A stretch of DNA of 64,000 nt from Kitasatospora sp. MAP5-34 (lineage in GTDB: Bacteria > Actinomycetota > Actinomycetes > Streptomycetales > Streptomycetaceae): positions 23,482 to 87,481 of the forward strand of contig NZ_JARXZC010000034.1 in the NCBI RefSeq assembly GCF_029894335.1. Reading direction: 5' to 3'. Every line of letters begins with the position of its first letter. Position 1 is the stretch's first letter. A program made the position numbers and the translations under genes. Under the pieces are notes generated by a model. The model ran no database searches. It was not told the DNA's origin and worked only from the letters and a program-made list of their open reading frames with translations. This document shows positions 24,586 to 32,796 of the stretch, in pieces.

Positions 24586-24870
24586 ATGGCAAGAGAGCAC
24601 ACGGGTTTCACCGTTGAGATCCGGGAGGTGACGGCGCCCGCGACGTTCAACCGGCTGCCTGCTGCGCTGGGGGCTCTCTGGGAGTCGCTCCGGGCTCTGC
24701 CGTTGGGTTGGGAGCAGTTTGATGCGGCGAGCTACGTCCTTGGGCCCGGTTCGGTGGAGCGCGTCGAGCGGACATTGGCTCGGGACGGCGAGCTGTCCCT
24801 CACCTTCACCCTGAAGGGCTGTTCTCACACGGTGTCAGTGCGTCCTGCCACTGTCGGGGGCGATCGGTGA
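24586..24870 (+). CDS. Unknown small protein A of a four-gene operon (94 aa)
   Basis: ATG 24586 follows GAGGAGCAGAAC. No family recognised. Residues about 27-90 form a domain with LGALWESLRALPLGWEQF and a later LTFTLKGCSHTVSV, which is clearly paralogous to the C-terminal half of the next gene product. The pattern of alternating strands at the end (LSLTFTLKG.SHTVSVRP) suggests an alpha/beta fold. First gene of a tightly coupled operon; overlaps the next gene by GTGA. Confidence 0.72.
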   Translation: MAREHTGFTVEIREVTAPATFNRLPAALGALWESLRALPLGWEQFDAASYVLGPGSVERVERTLARDGELSLTFTLKGCSHTVSVRPATVGGDR

Positions 24871-25346
24871 ATGCCCGCGAGCGGTATACCGTGGAGCGGC
24901 AGGCCCCCGTCGGGCGGCAGCCCGGCCTGTACGCGATCCGCGACAAGGCGACCAGTGAGCTGGTTCTCGGAAGTGACGGCCGGTTGGAACTCTTCACGAT
25001 GGATTTCAGCGCCGAACGCTGGATCATCAGTCAGATCTCCAACGGCCGGCCCGCGCCGGTGGTGCGGGGAGCGGTGAGCCGCAGTCAGTGGCCCGCCGTC
25101 ACGGTGAGCGTAGACGGCATTCTGGACCCGCTCGCCGCACCACTCCCGCAGGCCCTCGGCGCCCTCTGGGAGGTTCTGCGTGCACTGCCGCTCGGGTGGA
25201 CGCAGTTCGAGGCGTACCGGTACTTTTTCGACACTCCGGGGGCCGAGGAGCGGGTGAGCACGTTCCTGGAGCGTGACAGGTGCCTGGTCCTGTCGTTCGC
25301 CATGGACGGCCGCTCGCACGTTGTCCGGGTGGAGGTCCCGAGGTGA
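24867..25346 (+). CDS. Unknown protein B of a four-gene operon (159 aa)
   Basis: GTG 24867 overlaps the stop of protein A. The N-terminal about 80 residues (YTVERQAPVGRQPGLYAIRD, ELFTMDFSAERWIISQI) are unique to this protein. The C-terminal about 70 residues (LGALWEVLRALPLGWTQF, LVLSFAMDGRSHVVRVEVP) match protein A, with 21 of the first 27 aligned residues identical from LPxALG to the Tyr. DNA identity is lower because of wobble changes, so the duplication is old. No known family; no signal peptide or membrane segment. It overlaps the next gene by GTGA. Confidence 0.75.
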   Translation: MNARERYTVERQAPVGRQPGLYAIRDKATSELVLGSDGRLELFTMDFSAERWIISQISNGRPAPVVRGAVSRSQWPAVTVSVDGILDPLAAPLPQALGALWEVLRALPLGWTQFEAYRYFFDTPGAEERVSTFLERDRCLVLSFAMDGRSHVVRVEVPR

Positions 25347-25549
25347 CTGCCGTGTGGATTCCGACGGCAGGGCAGACCGCGTACCTGCGCTCCACCGGCG
25401 AGTCCGTCAGGGTGAAGGACTTCAGCGAGGAGCGCGTGTACGTCCGGGCGCTTCGGGGTGGCACCGAAAGGGCGCTCAGGGTGGGTGAGTTGATTCCGCC
25501 GGACGACGCTCCGGGCGGCCTGCACGACTGGCAGGTGTCGCGCGGATGA
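25343..25549 (+). CDS. Unknown small protein C of a four-gene operon (68 aa)
   Basis: GTG 25343 overlaps the stop of protein B by 4 bases. The product (MTAVWIPTAGQTAYLRSTGE, then VRVKDFSEERVYVRALRGG and LRVGELIPP) looks like a small beta-barrel of SH3/KOW type by strand pattern, which is only an impression. No family recognised. Its own stop overlaps the next ATG (ATGA). Confidence 0.65.
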   Translation: MTAVWIPTAGQTAYLRSTGESVRVKDFSEERVYVRALRGGTERALRVGELIPPDDAPGGLHDWQVSRG

Positions 25550-25809
25550 GGCGGCCACCGGCTCAGGTGAGCGAGCTGGCCCGGAACGTCAGGAGGATCC
25601 TCGGCAGCCGCGCGCCGGCCCGCATCTGGCGCTCTGCCGGGGACGGGTATCGCGTGGTGGTCGACCTCGAAGCCCCACCGGACTCCTACAACACCGCTCA
25701 GGTCCTCGCCCTCCAGGCAGCCCTGGCCGATGCCCGGACGTGGGGTGTCGCCACCAGGAGCAGGGCCCGGAAGGTCATTTGGGCCGAGGTGGGTCGGGTG
25801 GCGAAGTGA
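25546..25809 (+). CDS. Unknown small protein D of a four-gene operon (87 aa)
   Basis: ATG 25546 overlaps the stop of protein C. Basic protein with an Arg-rich N-terminus (VSELARNVRRILGSRAPARIW), a strand YRVVVDLEAP, and a helix VLALQAALADARTWGV. No family recognised. It is the last gene of the operon; a perfect 11-bp hairpin begins two bases after its stop. Confidence 0.68.
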   Translation: MRRPPAQVSELARNVRRILGSRAPARIWRSAGDGYRVVVDLEAPPDSYNTAQVLALQAALADARTWGVATRSRARKVIWAEVGRVAK

Positions 25810-25810
25810 G

Positions 25811-25850
25811 CGCGATCACGGGCAGCGAGTCGATGCTGTCCGTGATCGCG
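25811..25850. terminator. Bidirectional terminator between small-protein operon and aguA
   Basis: Perfect 11-bp arms CGCGATCACGG and CCGTGATCGCG separated by 18 bases, between the convergent genes ending at 25809 and 25879. Confidence 0.75.
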
Positions 25851-25878
25851 CAAACTGTTATCGCGGTGACCTCTGCTT

Positions 25879-26934
25879 TCAGCCCGCCTGCGGCTGCTGC
25901 TGGGTGATGCAGTGGATGCCGCCGCCGTTGGCGAAGATCTCGCGGGCGTCGACGAGTTCGATCTTGCGGCCCGGGTAGGCCTCGGCCAGGATGCCTGCGG
26001 CGACCTGGTCGCGGGGGTCGTCGAAGGCGCAGAGGATGACCGCGCCGTTGGCGACGTAGTGGTTGATGTAGGAGAAGTCGACCGGCTCGCCGTCCTCGTC
26101 GGTGAGGACGGTCGGTGCGGGCATCTCGATGACCTCGAGCAGGCGTCCGGCCGCGTCCGTGGAGGTGCGGAGGATGGCGACCAGTTCCTTGCAGACCTCG
26201 TGGTCCGGGTGGGCCGGGTCGGGCTGGACGTGGGCGACCACGACGCCGGGGCGGACGAAGGAGGCGACGATGTCGATGTGGCCCCGGGTGCCGAACTGGT
26301 CGTAGTCGCGGGTGAGTCCGCGCGGGAGCCAGATGGCCTTGGTGGTGCCGAGGAAGGCATGCAGCTCGGCTTCGACGGCCTCCTTCGTCCAGTCGGAGTT
26401 GCGTCCCTCGCCCAGCTGCACGGTCTCGGTGACCAGGACGGTGCCCTCGCCGTCGACGTGGATGCCGCCGCCCTCGTTGATCAGCTTCGAGGCGAAGCGC
26501 TGTACTCCCGTCAGCCCCACGCTGGTCAACTCGACAATAGCTTCCGCGATGTGCTGGTCGTGCTCCCAGCGGGCCCAGGACTGCGCGCCCCAGCCGTTGA
26601 ACACCCAGTCCGTGGCGGCCAGTTCACCGTTCTCGCCGAGCAGGAAGGTCGGGCCGATGTCGCGCATCCAGGCGTCGTCCAGCGGGCGCTCGACCAGCTC
26701 GACCTCCGGTGACACGTACCTGCGCGCGTCGGCCAGCTCACCGGTGTTGACGATCAGCGTCACCGGCTCGTACCGGACGATGGTGTTGGCGACCCTGGCC
26801 CAGGCCTCGCGGGCGGCGTGCAGGTGCGCGGGCTCGTCGAAGGTCGGGTTGTCGGTGGGGAACGCCATCCAGGTGCGCTCGTGCGGGTGCCACTCTGCGG
26901 GCATCCGGTAGCCGAGGGAAGCGGGAGTCGTCAT
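25879..26934 (-). CDS. aguA: Agmatine deiminase
   Basis: 351 aa, peptidyl-arginine-deiminase fold. It hydrolyses agmatine to N-carbamoylputrescine and ammonia. The catalytic cysteine is in GGGIHCITQQQP at the C-terminus; DDAWMRDIGP, NEGGGIHVDGEG and GHIDIVASF supply the acidic and His residues of the guanidine-binding site. Length is normal. It lies 54 bases after ureC in the same direction and may be cotranscribed with the urease genes, linking polyamine/guanidino nitrogen with urea nitrogen. Confidence 0.92.
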   Translation of the reverse strand: MTTPASLGYRMPAEWHPHERTWMAFPTDNPTFDEPAHLHAAREAWARVANTIVRYEPVTLIVNTGELADARRYVSPEVELVERPLDDAWMRDIGPTFLLGENGELAATDWVFNGWGAQSWARWEHDQHIAEAIVELTSVGLTGVQRFASKLINEGGGIHVDGEGTVLVTETVQLGEGRNSDWTKEAVEAELHAFLGTTKAIWLPRGLTRDYDQFGTRGHIDIVASFVRPGVVVAHVQPDPAHPDHEVCKELVAILRTSTDAAGRLLEVIEMPAPTVLTDEDGEPVDFSYINHYVANGAVILCAFDDPRDQVAAGILAEAYPGRKIELVDAREIFANGGGIHCITQQQPQAG

Positions 26935-26988
26935 GAGGGTGGAGTCCTAAGAAGTGGGGGAGGCAGGGGAGTTACAGGGTCTGCTTGA

Positions 26989-28713
26989 TCACAGGAAGTA
27001 CAGGCGGCTGAGCGAGACGCTGTCGGCCGGCTCCGAGCGGAGCGGCGATCCGTCGAGCGAGACGAGTCCGGTGGCCGCCTCGACCTGGACGTTGCCGATC
27101 CGGGCGTTGCGCACCATGTCGCGCGGCCCGATGCCACGGGTGTTGCGTACGCCCACCCGGCGCCTGCGGGTTGGGAGTTGGTCGGCTGCGCGGTCCAAGT
27201 ACGAGCCGTCGGCGGCTGCTTGGGCGACGAAGGCGACCGAGATGTCCGCCGCAGTGGTGCCGTGGGCGCCGAACTGGGGGCCCAGGACGAGGGGTTCGCA
27301 GCGGTCGGTGGAGGCGTTGGGGTCGCCGGTGACGCCGTAGGCGGGGAAGCCGGCCTTGAGGACGAGTTGCGGCTTGGCGCCGAAGTGGTCGGGCCGCCAG
27401 ATCACGATGTCGGCGAGCTTGCCGATCTCGATCGAGCCGACCTCGTGGGCGAGGCCGTGTGCGATGGCGGGGTTGATGGTCAGCTTGGCGATGTAGCGCA
27501 GCACGCGCTCGTTGTCGTCGCCACCCTGGTTGGTGCCGTACGATCCATCGCCGTCGAGCGGGCCGAGTTCGGCCTTCATCTTGCCGGCCATCGCGAAGGT
27601 CCGGCGTACGGTCTCGCCGGCCCGGCCCATGCCCTGGGCGTCGGAGGAGGTGATGCCGATGACCCCGAGGTCGTGCAGCACGTCCTCGGCGCCCATCGTC
27701 CCGGCGCGGATGCGGTCGCGGGCCATCGCGGCGTCGCCGGGCAGGTCGACCTTGAGGTCGTGGGCCGAGACGATCATGCCGAAGTGCTCGCCGAGCGCGT
27801 CCCGGCCGAACGGCAGGGTCGGGTTGGTGGAGGAGCCGATGACGTTCTCGACGCCCGCCATCTTCAGGACGTTCGGCACGTGTCCGCCTCCGCAGCCCTC
27901 GATGTGGAAGGCGTGGATGGTGCGGCCGTCCAGCACGGAGAGGGTGTCCTCGACGGAGAGGCACTCGTTCAGGCCGTCGGTGTGCAGGGCGACCTGGACG
28001 TCGTACTCCTCGGCGACCCGCAGCGCGGTGTCGAGGGCCCGGGTGTGGGCGCCCATGTCCTCGTGGACCTTGAAGCCGGACGCTCCCCCCTCGGCCAGCG
28101 CCTCGATCAGCGGGGCCGGGTCGGAGGACGAACCCCGGCCCAGGAAGCCGATGTTGACCGGCCAGGCGTCGAAGGAGTTGAACGCGTGCCGCAGCGCCCA
28201 GGGGGAGTTGACCCCGACGCCCCAGACCGGGCCGAACTCCTGCCCGATGATCGTGGTGACGCCGGAGGCGAGCGAGGCCTCCATGATGCGCGGGGACAGC
28301 AGGTGGACGTGGGTGTCGATGGCGCCGGCGGTGGCGATCATGCCCTCGCCGGAGACGATCGTGGTGCCCGTGCCGACGACCACGTCGATGCCGTCGAGGG
28401 TGTCCGGGTTGCCGGCCCGGCCGATGGACGCGATCCGGCCGTCGATCAGGCCGATCGAGGTCTTGCGGATGCCCTGGACGGCGTCGATCACCAGCACGTT
28501 GCTGATCACGACGTCGCAGGTGTCGCGGACGGCGGCGGCCTTCAGGTGCAGGCCGTCGCGGGCGGTCTTGCCGAACCCGGCCAGGAACTCGTCACCGGGG
28601 GCCTGGGAGTCGGACTCGACGCGGACGATCAGCCCGCTGTCGCCGAGGCGGATCCGGTCGCCGGCCCGGGGGCCGTGCACGGTGATGTAGTCATGGGGGG
28701 TGATGGCGCTCAC
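26989..28713 (-). CDS. ureC: Divergent urease alpha subunit
   Basis: 574 aa. The nickel ligands are present: IDTHVH (two His), the carbamylated Lys in GFKVHEDMG, VALHTDGLNE (His), FHIEGCGGGH (His) and SSDAQGMGR (Asp). The flap segment usually reading MVCHHL is IVSAHDL here: the catalytic His is kept, but the flap Cys is Ala and the next His is Asp. Several flanking residues also differ (AGAIDTH, not GGIDTH). GTG 28713 overlaps the stop of the gamma-beta gene. No ureE, F, G or D genes are in this window, so maturation must depend on genes elsewhere, or the enzyme is specialised. Confidence 0.9.
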   Translation of the reverse strand: MSAITPHDYITVHGPRAGDRIRLGDSGLIVRVESDSQAPGDEFLAGFGKTARDGLHLKAAAVRDTCDVVISNVLVIDAVQGIRKTSIGLIDGRIASIGRAGNPDTLDGIDVVVGTGTTIVSGEGMIATAGAIDTHVHLLSPRIMEASLASGVTTIIGQEFGPVWGVGVNSPWALRHAFNSFDAWPVNIGFLGRGSSSDPAPLIEALAEGGASGFKVHEDMGAHTRALDTALRVAEEYDVQVALHTDGLNECLSVEDTLSVLDGRTIHAFHIEGCGGGHVPNVLKMAGVENVIGSSTNPTLPFGRDALGEHFGMIVSAHDLKVDLPGDAAMARDRIRAGTMGAEDVLHDLGVIGITSSDAQGMGRAGETVRRTFAMAGKMKAELGPLDGDGSYGTNQGGDDNERVLRYIAKLTINPAIAHGLAHEVGSIEIGKLADIVIWRPDHFGAKPQLVLKAGFPAYGVTGDPNASTDRCEPLVLGPQFGAHGTTAADISVAFVAQAAADGSYLDRAADQLPTRRRRVGVRNTRGIGPRDMVRNARIGNVQVEAATGLVSLDGSPLRSEPADSVSLSRLYFL

Positions 28714-29420
28714 GACTGGGGCTCCGCATCGTCGAAACTGGTCAGGTACCCGGTCGCGCGGGCCTTGGCGAGCGCCGCCTCGCGGGCGCCGGGGGCGTCG
28801 AGCGGCCCGTCCACCAGTCCGGCGAAGCCGATCGCCACCCGTCCGCCGCCGATCGGGACGAGTCCGACCTCGACGGTGGCGCCGGGGTCGAAGCGAACCG
28901 AGGAGCCTGCGGGCACGGCGAGGTGGGTGCCGTAGGCGGCGGACCGGTCGAACGCCAGCCGGGGGTTCGCCTCGAAGAAGTGGAAGTGCGACGTCACCGA
29001 GATCGGCACCGCCGAGGTGTTGTGGACGAGCAGCACCACCGTCTCCTCCACCGGGTCGTACCCCTCGCCGGCACCCACCAGTGCGCCGCCCGGGGCGTCG
29101 TCGCCGAGCGAGCCGCCACCCCGGAACGGGTCGTTGATCACCGCGAGCCGGGTGCCGTCGTCGAAGACGGCCTCCACCTGCACCACCGTGACGACGTCCG
29201 CGACACCGGGCAGCACGTCGTCGGCGCTCAGGATGCTGCGCCCGGCCTCGATGGCCTCGGCGAGGCGGCGGCCGTCGCGGGCGGCTTCGCAGACGGTGTC
29301 GGCGATGAGGGCGGTGGCCTCGGGGACGTTGAGGCGTACGCCGCGTGCGCGGCGGGCGCGGGCCAGCTCGGCGGCTGTGAAGATCAGCAGCCGGTCCCGC
29401 TCGGTGGGGGTCAGTCGCAC
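28710..29420 (-). CDS. ureAB: Fused urease gamma and beta subunits
   Basis: 236 aa. Residues about 1-100 are UreA (gamma: MRLTPTERDRLLIFTAAELA, VRLNVPEATALI, VQVEAVFDDGTRL) and about 100-236 are UreB (beta: VHNTSAVPISVTSHFHFFEANPRL, PAGSSVRFDPG). Fusions of these subunits occur in some bacterial ureases. Translationally coupled to ureC by a GTGA overlap. A GAACGACGTTC dyad lies 40 bases upstream of the start and may be an operator. Confidence 0.9.
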   Translation of the reverse strand: MRLTPTERDRLLIFTAAELARARRARGVRLNVPEATALIADTVCEAARDGRRLAEAIEAGRSILSADDVLPGVADVVTVVQVEAVFDDGTRLAVINDPFRGGGSLGDDAPGGALVGAGEGYDPVEETVVLLVHNTSAVPISVTSHFHFFEANPRLAFDRSAAYGTHLAVPAGSSVRFDPGATVEVGLVPIGGGRVAIGFAGLVDGPLDAPGAREAALAKARATGYLTSFDDAEPQS

Positions 29421-29459
29421 GGTTCCTCGCTCGCGGTTGCCGGGGGGTCGGAGAAGTTA

Positions 29460-29470
29460 GAACGACGTTC
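29460..29470. promoter_or_regulatory. Dyad upstream of the urease operon
   Basis: GAACGACGTTC, a perfect 5-1-5 inverted repeat, 40 bases upstream of the ureAB start, in a less GC-rich stretch (29455-29475). A possible repressor site; the regulator is unknown. Confidence 0.35.
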
Positions 29471-29585
29471 AAACATCTTCCGCCATTGAACCTGGGTCGC
29501 GCCGCCCTGTCCAGCGTTGCCCACCGCGAACCGTTCGGCGCGCCGGGTGTCGCAATCGAGTCGCCGGTATCAGTGTCACGAGATG

Positions 29586-29601
29586 TATCAGGTACCTGAT
29601 A
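29586..29601. promoter_or_regulatory. 16-bp perfect palindrome, likely operator
   Basis: TATCAGGTACCTGATA, perfectly palindromic, 54 bases upstream of the quinone oxidoreductase start and directly adjoining an AT-rich TATAACTA stretch that could be its -10 box. It is the longest perfect gapless palindrome I noticed here. The MarR gene just downstream of the oxidoreductase is a candidate regulator. Confidence 0.6.
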
Positions 29602-29654
29602 TAACTAAGCCACCTTGCTCGATGAGTGACCCACGAACCGTGAGGAGCGCAGCC

Positions 29655-30632
29655 ATGCGCGCAGTCCGCTACACCCGTACCGGTGGCCCCGAGGTCCTGG
29701 AGACCGCCGACATCCCCGTCCCGCAGCCCGGCCCCGGCGAGGTCGCCATCGACGTCAGCCACGCAGGCGTGCACTTCGCCGACGTGATGTTCCGGCGCGG
29801 GCAGTTCCCGCTGCCGCTGCCGGCGGTACCCGGCCTCGAGGTGGCGGGCACGGTGGCCGTACTCGGGGAGGGCGTGACGGGCCTGCGGGTCGGCCAGCCG
29901 GTGGCCGCCGTACCGACGGGCTTCGGCGGCTACGCCGAGCGCGTCATCGCGAGCGAGCTGACCACCGTCCCCCTGGAGGGTGAACTCGCGGGCCTGACCC
30001 CCCTGCTCGCCGCCGCGACCGCCTGCAACGCCGCCACCGCAGTCGGCACCCTGCGCGGCGCGGCCCGGATCACCGAGGGTGACCGGGTGCTGGTCCTCGG
30101 CGCCTCCGGCGCGCTCGGCGCCCTGCTCGGCGGGCTGGCCCGCGCGTACGGCGCCGCGCTGGTGGTCGGCGCCGCGAGCACGCCCGAGCGGGCCGCCCGC
30201 GCGGCCGGGGGCGGATGCCACCAGGCCCTGACGTACGGGGAGTTGGCCGACCGTACGCCCGAATTGACGGACGGCCAGGGCTTCGACGTCGTCATCGACT
30301 CGGTCGGCGGCGAGCCGCGCGAACAGGTGCGCGGGCTGCTCGCCGTCCTCGGCCGGCACGTCGTCATCGGCAACGCCGCCGACCAGGACATCACCCTGGA
30401 CGCCAACCAGGTCTGGTACGACAGCTTCACGCTGGCCGGCTACAACATGGGCGGCGTGCTGGCCCGGCGCCCCGACCTGTTCCGGGCCCACCTGGAGGAG
30501 GGGCTGCGGCTGGTCGCCGACGGCACCCTCCGGATCGACGTCGAGGAGATCGGCTGGGACGGCGTGGTCAAGGCGCACGAGCTGCTGGAGGGGCGCGCGG
30601 CGACCGGGAAGTACGTCCTGCGGACCGTGTGA
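29655..30632 (+). CDS. NADPH:quinone oxidoreductase (zeta-crystallin-like)
   Basis: About 325 aa, medium-chain dehydrogenase fold without the structural zinc loop. N-terminal GroES-like part (QPGPGEVAIDVSHAGVHFADVMFRRGQF) and a Rossmann part with VLVLGASGALGALLGGLARAYG (an unusual AxxGxxG version). It reduces quinones or related carbonyls with NADPH. ATG 29655 has GGAG 7 bases upstream. It has a palindromic operator upstream and a MarR gene 97 bases downstream, suggesting quinone- or stress-responsive control. Confidence 0.87.
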   Translation: MRAVRYTRTGGPEVLETADIPVPQPGPGEVAIDVSHAGVHFADVMFRRGQFPLPLPAVPGLEVAGTVAVLGEGVTGLRVGQPVAAVPTGFGGYAERVIASELTTVPLEGELAGLTPLLAAATACNAATAVGTLRGAARITEGDRVLVLGASGALGALLGGLARAYGAALVVGAASTPERAARAAGGGCHQALTYGELADRTPELTDGQGFDVVIDSVGGEPREQVRGLLAVLGRHVVIGNAADQDITLDANQVWYDSFTLAGYNMGGVLARRPDLFRAHLEEGLRLVADGTLRIDVEEIGWDGVVKAHELLEGRAATGKYVLRTV

Positions 30633-30729
30633 GCCCCTCTCGTGCGGTGGGCGCGATACTGGTCGGGGCCCGTCCGGGGTTCGAACGGGCCGCCGGTGAA
30701 CCGGGCCCGCCGAGGAGAGGCTGCCGCTG

Positions 30730-31188
30730 ATGACCACCGACCCCGCCGAGCTGCTGGCCGGCCCCCGAGGGGCGCAGCTGCGCCTCGGGCTGGCCATCAA
30801 GCAGGCCGAGCAGGCCATGATGGCGGCCAAGACCGACGCGCTGCGCGAGCTGGAGCTCACCGTCCCGCAGTACGCGGTACTGCTGCAGCTCACCGAGCGG
30901 TCCGGGATGTCCGGTGCCCAGCTGGCGCGCGGGGCGGCCGTCACCCCGCAGACCATGGCGGGCGTGCTCGCCAATCTGGAGGCCAAGGGGCTGGTCGAGC
31001 GCGAGCCGTCCGAGGTGCACGGCAAGGTGCTGGTCACCCGGCTGAGCGAGGCGGGTCGCACGCTCGTGGCGGCGGCCGACGCGCGTGCGGTCGGGATCGA
31101 ATCGGTGCTCTGGACGGCGTTCGACGCGGGGGAGCGCGAGCAGTTCCGGTCCTTCCTCGAACGGGCAACCGCCGCGCTGCACAGGTGA
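30730..31188 (+). CDS. MarR family transcriptional regulator
   Basis: 152 aa, normal MarR length. Winged helix-turn-helix: VPQYAVLLQLTERSGMSGAQLARGAAVTPQTMAGVLANLEAKGLVER, with the wing PSEVHGKVLVTRLSEAGR. ATG 30730 is preceded by GAGGAGAGG. It follows the quinone oxidoreductase in the same direction and may control it through the palindrome at 29586. Confidence 0.9.
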   Translation: MTTDPAELLAGPRGAQLRLGLAIKQAEQAMMAAKTDALRELELTVPQYAVLLQLTERSGMSGAQLARGAAVTPQTMAGVLANLEAKGLVEREPSEVHGKVLVTRLSEAGRTLVAAADARAVGIESVLWTAFDAGEREQFRSFLERATAALHR

Positions 31189-31258
31189 GTAGAGGATCTT
31201 CCGGCCGCCGGTAGGGTGACCCGCCGTCACCCAGACTTCGGCAGGCGGGAGAACAGCC

Positions 31259-31990
31259 GTGACGGATCGGCGAAGTGTGCTCAGGACAGGGACCCTGGCG
31301 GTGGCCGCGCTGGCGGCGAACATCGGGTTCACGGCCGGCGCCGCGCCGGTCGCCGCGCCGGCCGTCGGTCCGATCTGTCCGGTCGTCGGTCCGGTCGGCA
31401 CGCCGGAGCAGGCGTTGGCGCGGCTGCGGGCGGGCAACGCGAACTGGGTCGGTGACCGGTCCTCCCACCCTGACGCCTCCTCCTCGCGCCGACGGGACCT
31501 GTCGACCCATCAGGAGCCGTTCGCGGTGGTCTTCTCCTGCATCGACTCCCGGGTCGCGCCGGAGCTGGTCTTCGACCAGGGGCTGGGCGACCTGATGGTG
31601 GTCCGGACGGCCGCCCACACCCACGACGCGCTGGTGGCGGGCAGCCTGGAGTACGGGCCGGTCGAGCTGGGCACCAAGCTGCTGGTCGTCCTGGGTCACC
31701 AGCACTGCGGTGCGGTGACGGCGGCGGTCAAGTCCTTCCAGGACGGTGCACAGCTGCCCGGCCACCTGGAGGACGTCGTCCAGGACCTCCGCTCACCGTA
31801 CGAGGAAGCCCGCCGCCAGGGCACCCCGCCCGACCAGCTGGTCGAGGCGACCATCCGGGCCCAGACCGCGCAGACCGTCGCCCGGCTGCGCGCGGACCGG
31901 TTGCTGCGGCCACTGGTCGAGGCGGGCCACCTGGACGTGGTCGGCGCCCACTACGTCCTGGACAGCGGCGCCGTCATTTTCTCGGCCTGA
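31259..31990 (+). CDS. Exported beta-class carbonic anhydrase
   Basis: 243 aa. The zinc ligands are FSCIDSR (Cys, with the paired Asp and Arg) and GHQHCGAV (His and Cys). It interconverts CO2 and bicarbonate. The N-terminus MTDRRSVLRTGTLAVAALAA has a twin arginine and hydrophobic stretch, so Tat export or anchoring is likely. GTG 31259 is the natural start. Downstream are degenerate repeats that copy its stop-codon context (CGGCCTGACT). Confidence 0.9.
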   Translation: MTDRRSVLRTGTLAVAALAANIGFTAGAAPVAAPAVGPICPVVGPVGTPEQALARLRAGNANWVGDRSSHPDASSSRRRDLSTHQEPFAVVFSCIDSRVAPELVFDQGLGDLMVVRTAAHTHDALVAGSLEYGPVELGTKLLVVLGHQHCGAVTAAVKSFQDGAQLPGHLEDVVQDLRSPYEEARRQGTPPDQLVEATIRAQTAQTVARLRADRLLRPLVEAGHLDVVGAHYVLDSGAVIFSA

Positions 31991-32006
31991 CTCCGGACCG
32001 GCCGAC

Positions 32007-32077
32007 GGGCTGACTGGCAGGTGGACTGATGGGCCGGCTAATGGGCTGACTGGCGGGCAGGTTGATGGGCTGACTGA
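32007..32077 (+). repeat. Degenerate GGGCTGACTG repeats after the carbonic anhydrase gene
   Basis: GGGCTGACTG occurs at 32007, 32043 and 32067 (spacings 36 and 24, multiples of 12). The gene's own stop region CGGCCTGACT (31983-31992) matches CGGGCTGACT in the first copy at 9 of 10 bases. The rest of the 31991-32304 gap holds only the presumed promoter of the next gene. Confidence 0.55.
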
Positions 32078-32304
32078 CGTTTCCGGCCGAGATCACCGGC
32101 GCGAGCCAGCGCAAACCTCCGCACCGCCGCGAATTGGATCACTCAGGCGTCCCCGAACTCCCGTTTCACCCCCGATGACCGCGTACGCACTGTTGCAAAC
32201 CGTGGCAGCCGGGCACCAGGATGGTCATCGGCAGGAAGGGGGCGGCCCGGCCGGTGGGGGACTCGGTGCGGCGGCCACCCGGGAGAGGGCGGGGGCGTAC
32301 GGTG

Positions 32305-32796
32305 ATGGATGGTCAGGCGAGGTTTCCGCGCCAGCGAACGGCTTCGAACAGTGACACGGTCGCGTCCGCCGGCCCCGGCGACACCTCGGCGCCGGTCCGC
32401 GACCCGGGGTGCGCGTTGCACCGGAGACTGCACACGGCGCTCGACCCGGCCGATCTGCTCGCGGTCGGAGCCGTCCGGCACCGCCTGCGCGCGGCGCTGA
32501 CGCTCTGGGGTGTGCCGGAACTCGCGGACACCGCCGAGCTGCTGGTCTCCGAGCTGGTCACCAACGCGCTGGTGCACACCGAGCGCGGGGCGGTCTTCGA
32601 CGCCGTCCTCACCCCCGAGCTGCGGCTGCGCGTCGAGGTGCAGGACGGCACCTCCCGGCTGCCCGGCCGCCGCCCCCCGTCCGACTTCGCGACCTCCGGC
32701 CGGGGGCTGCTGCTGGTCGAGGCGCTCGCCGACGACTGGGGTGTGAAGCTGCGCGGGGACGGCAAGGTCACCTGGTTCGAGCTCGGCGCGTCCTGA
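32305..32796 (+). CDS. RsbW-type ATP-binding regulatory protein
   Basis: About 163 aa with one HATPase_c_2 domain: TAELLVSELVTNALVHTERG (N box), then SGRGLLLVEALADDWGV (G box region). Proteins of this type bind ATP and act as anti-sigma factors or switch kinases; Streptomyces has many. ATG 32305 is chosen. The upstream in-frame extension is low-complexity. Its domain is paralogous to the C-terminus of the next gene product, 230 bp downstream, so the two may share partners. Confidence 0.8.
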   Translation: MDGQARFPRQRTASNSDTVASAGPGDTSAPVRDPGCALHRRLHTALDPADLLAVGAVRHRLRAALTLWGVPELADTAELLVSELVTNALVHTERGAVFDAVLTPELRLRVEVQDGTSRLPGRRPPSDFATSGRGLLLVEALADDWGVKLRGDGKVTWFELGAS

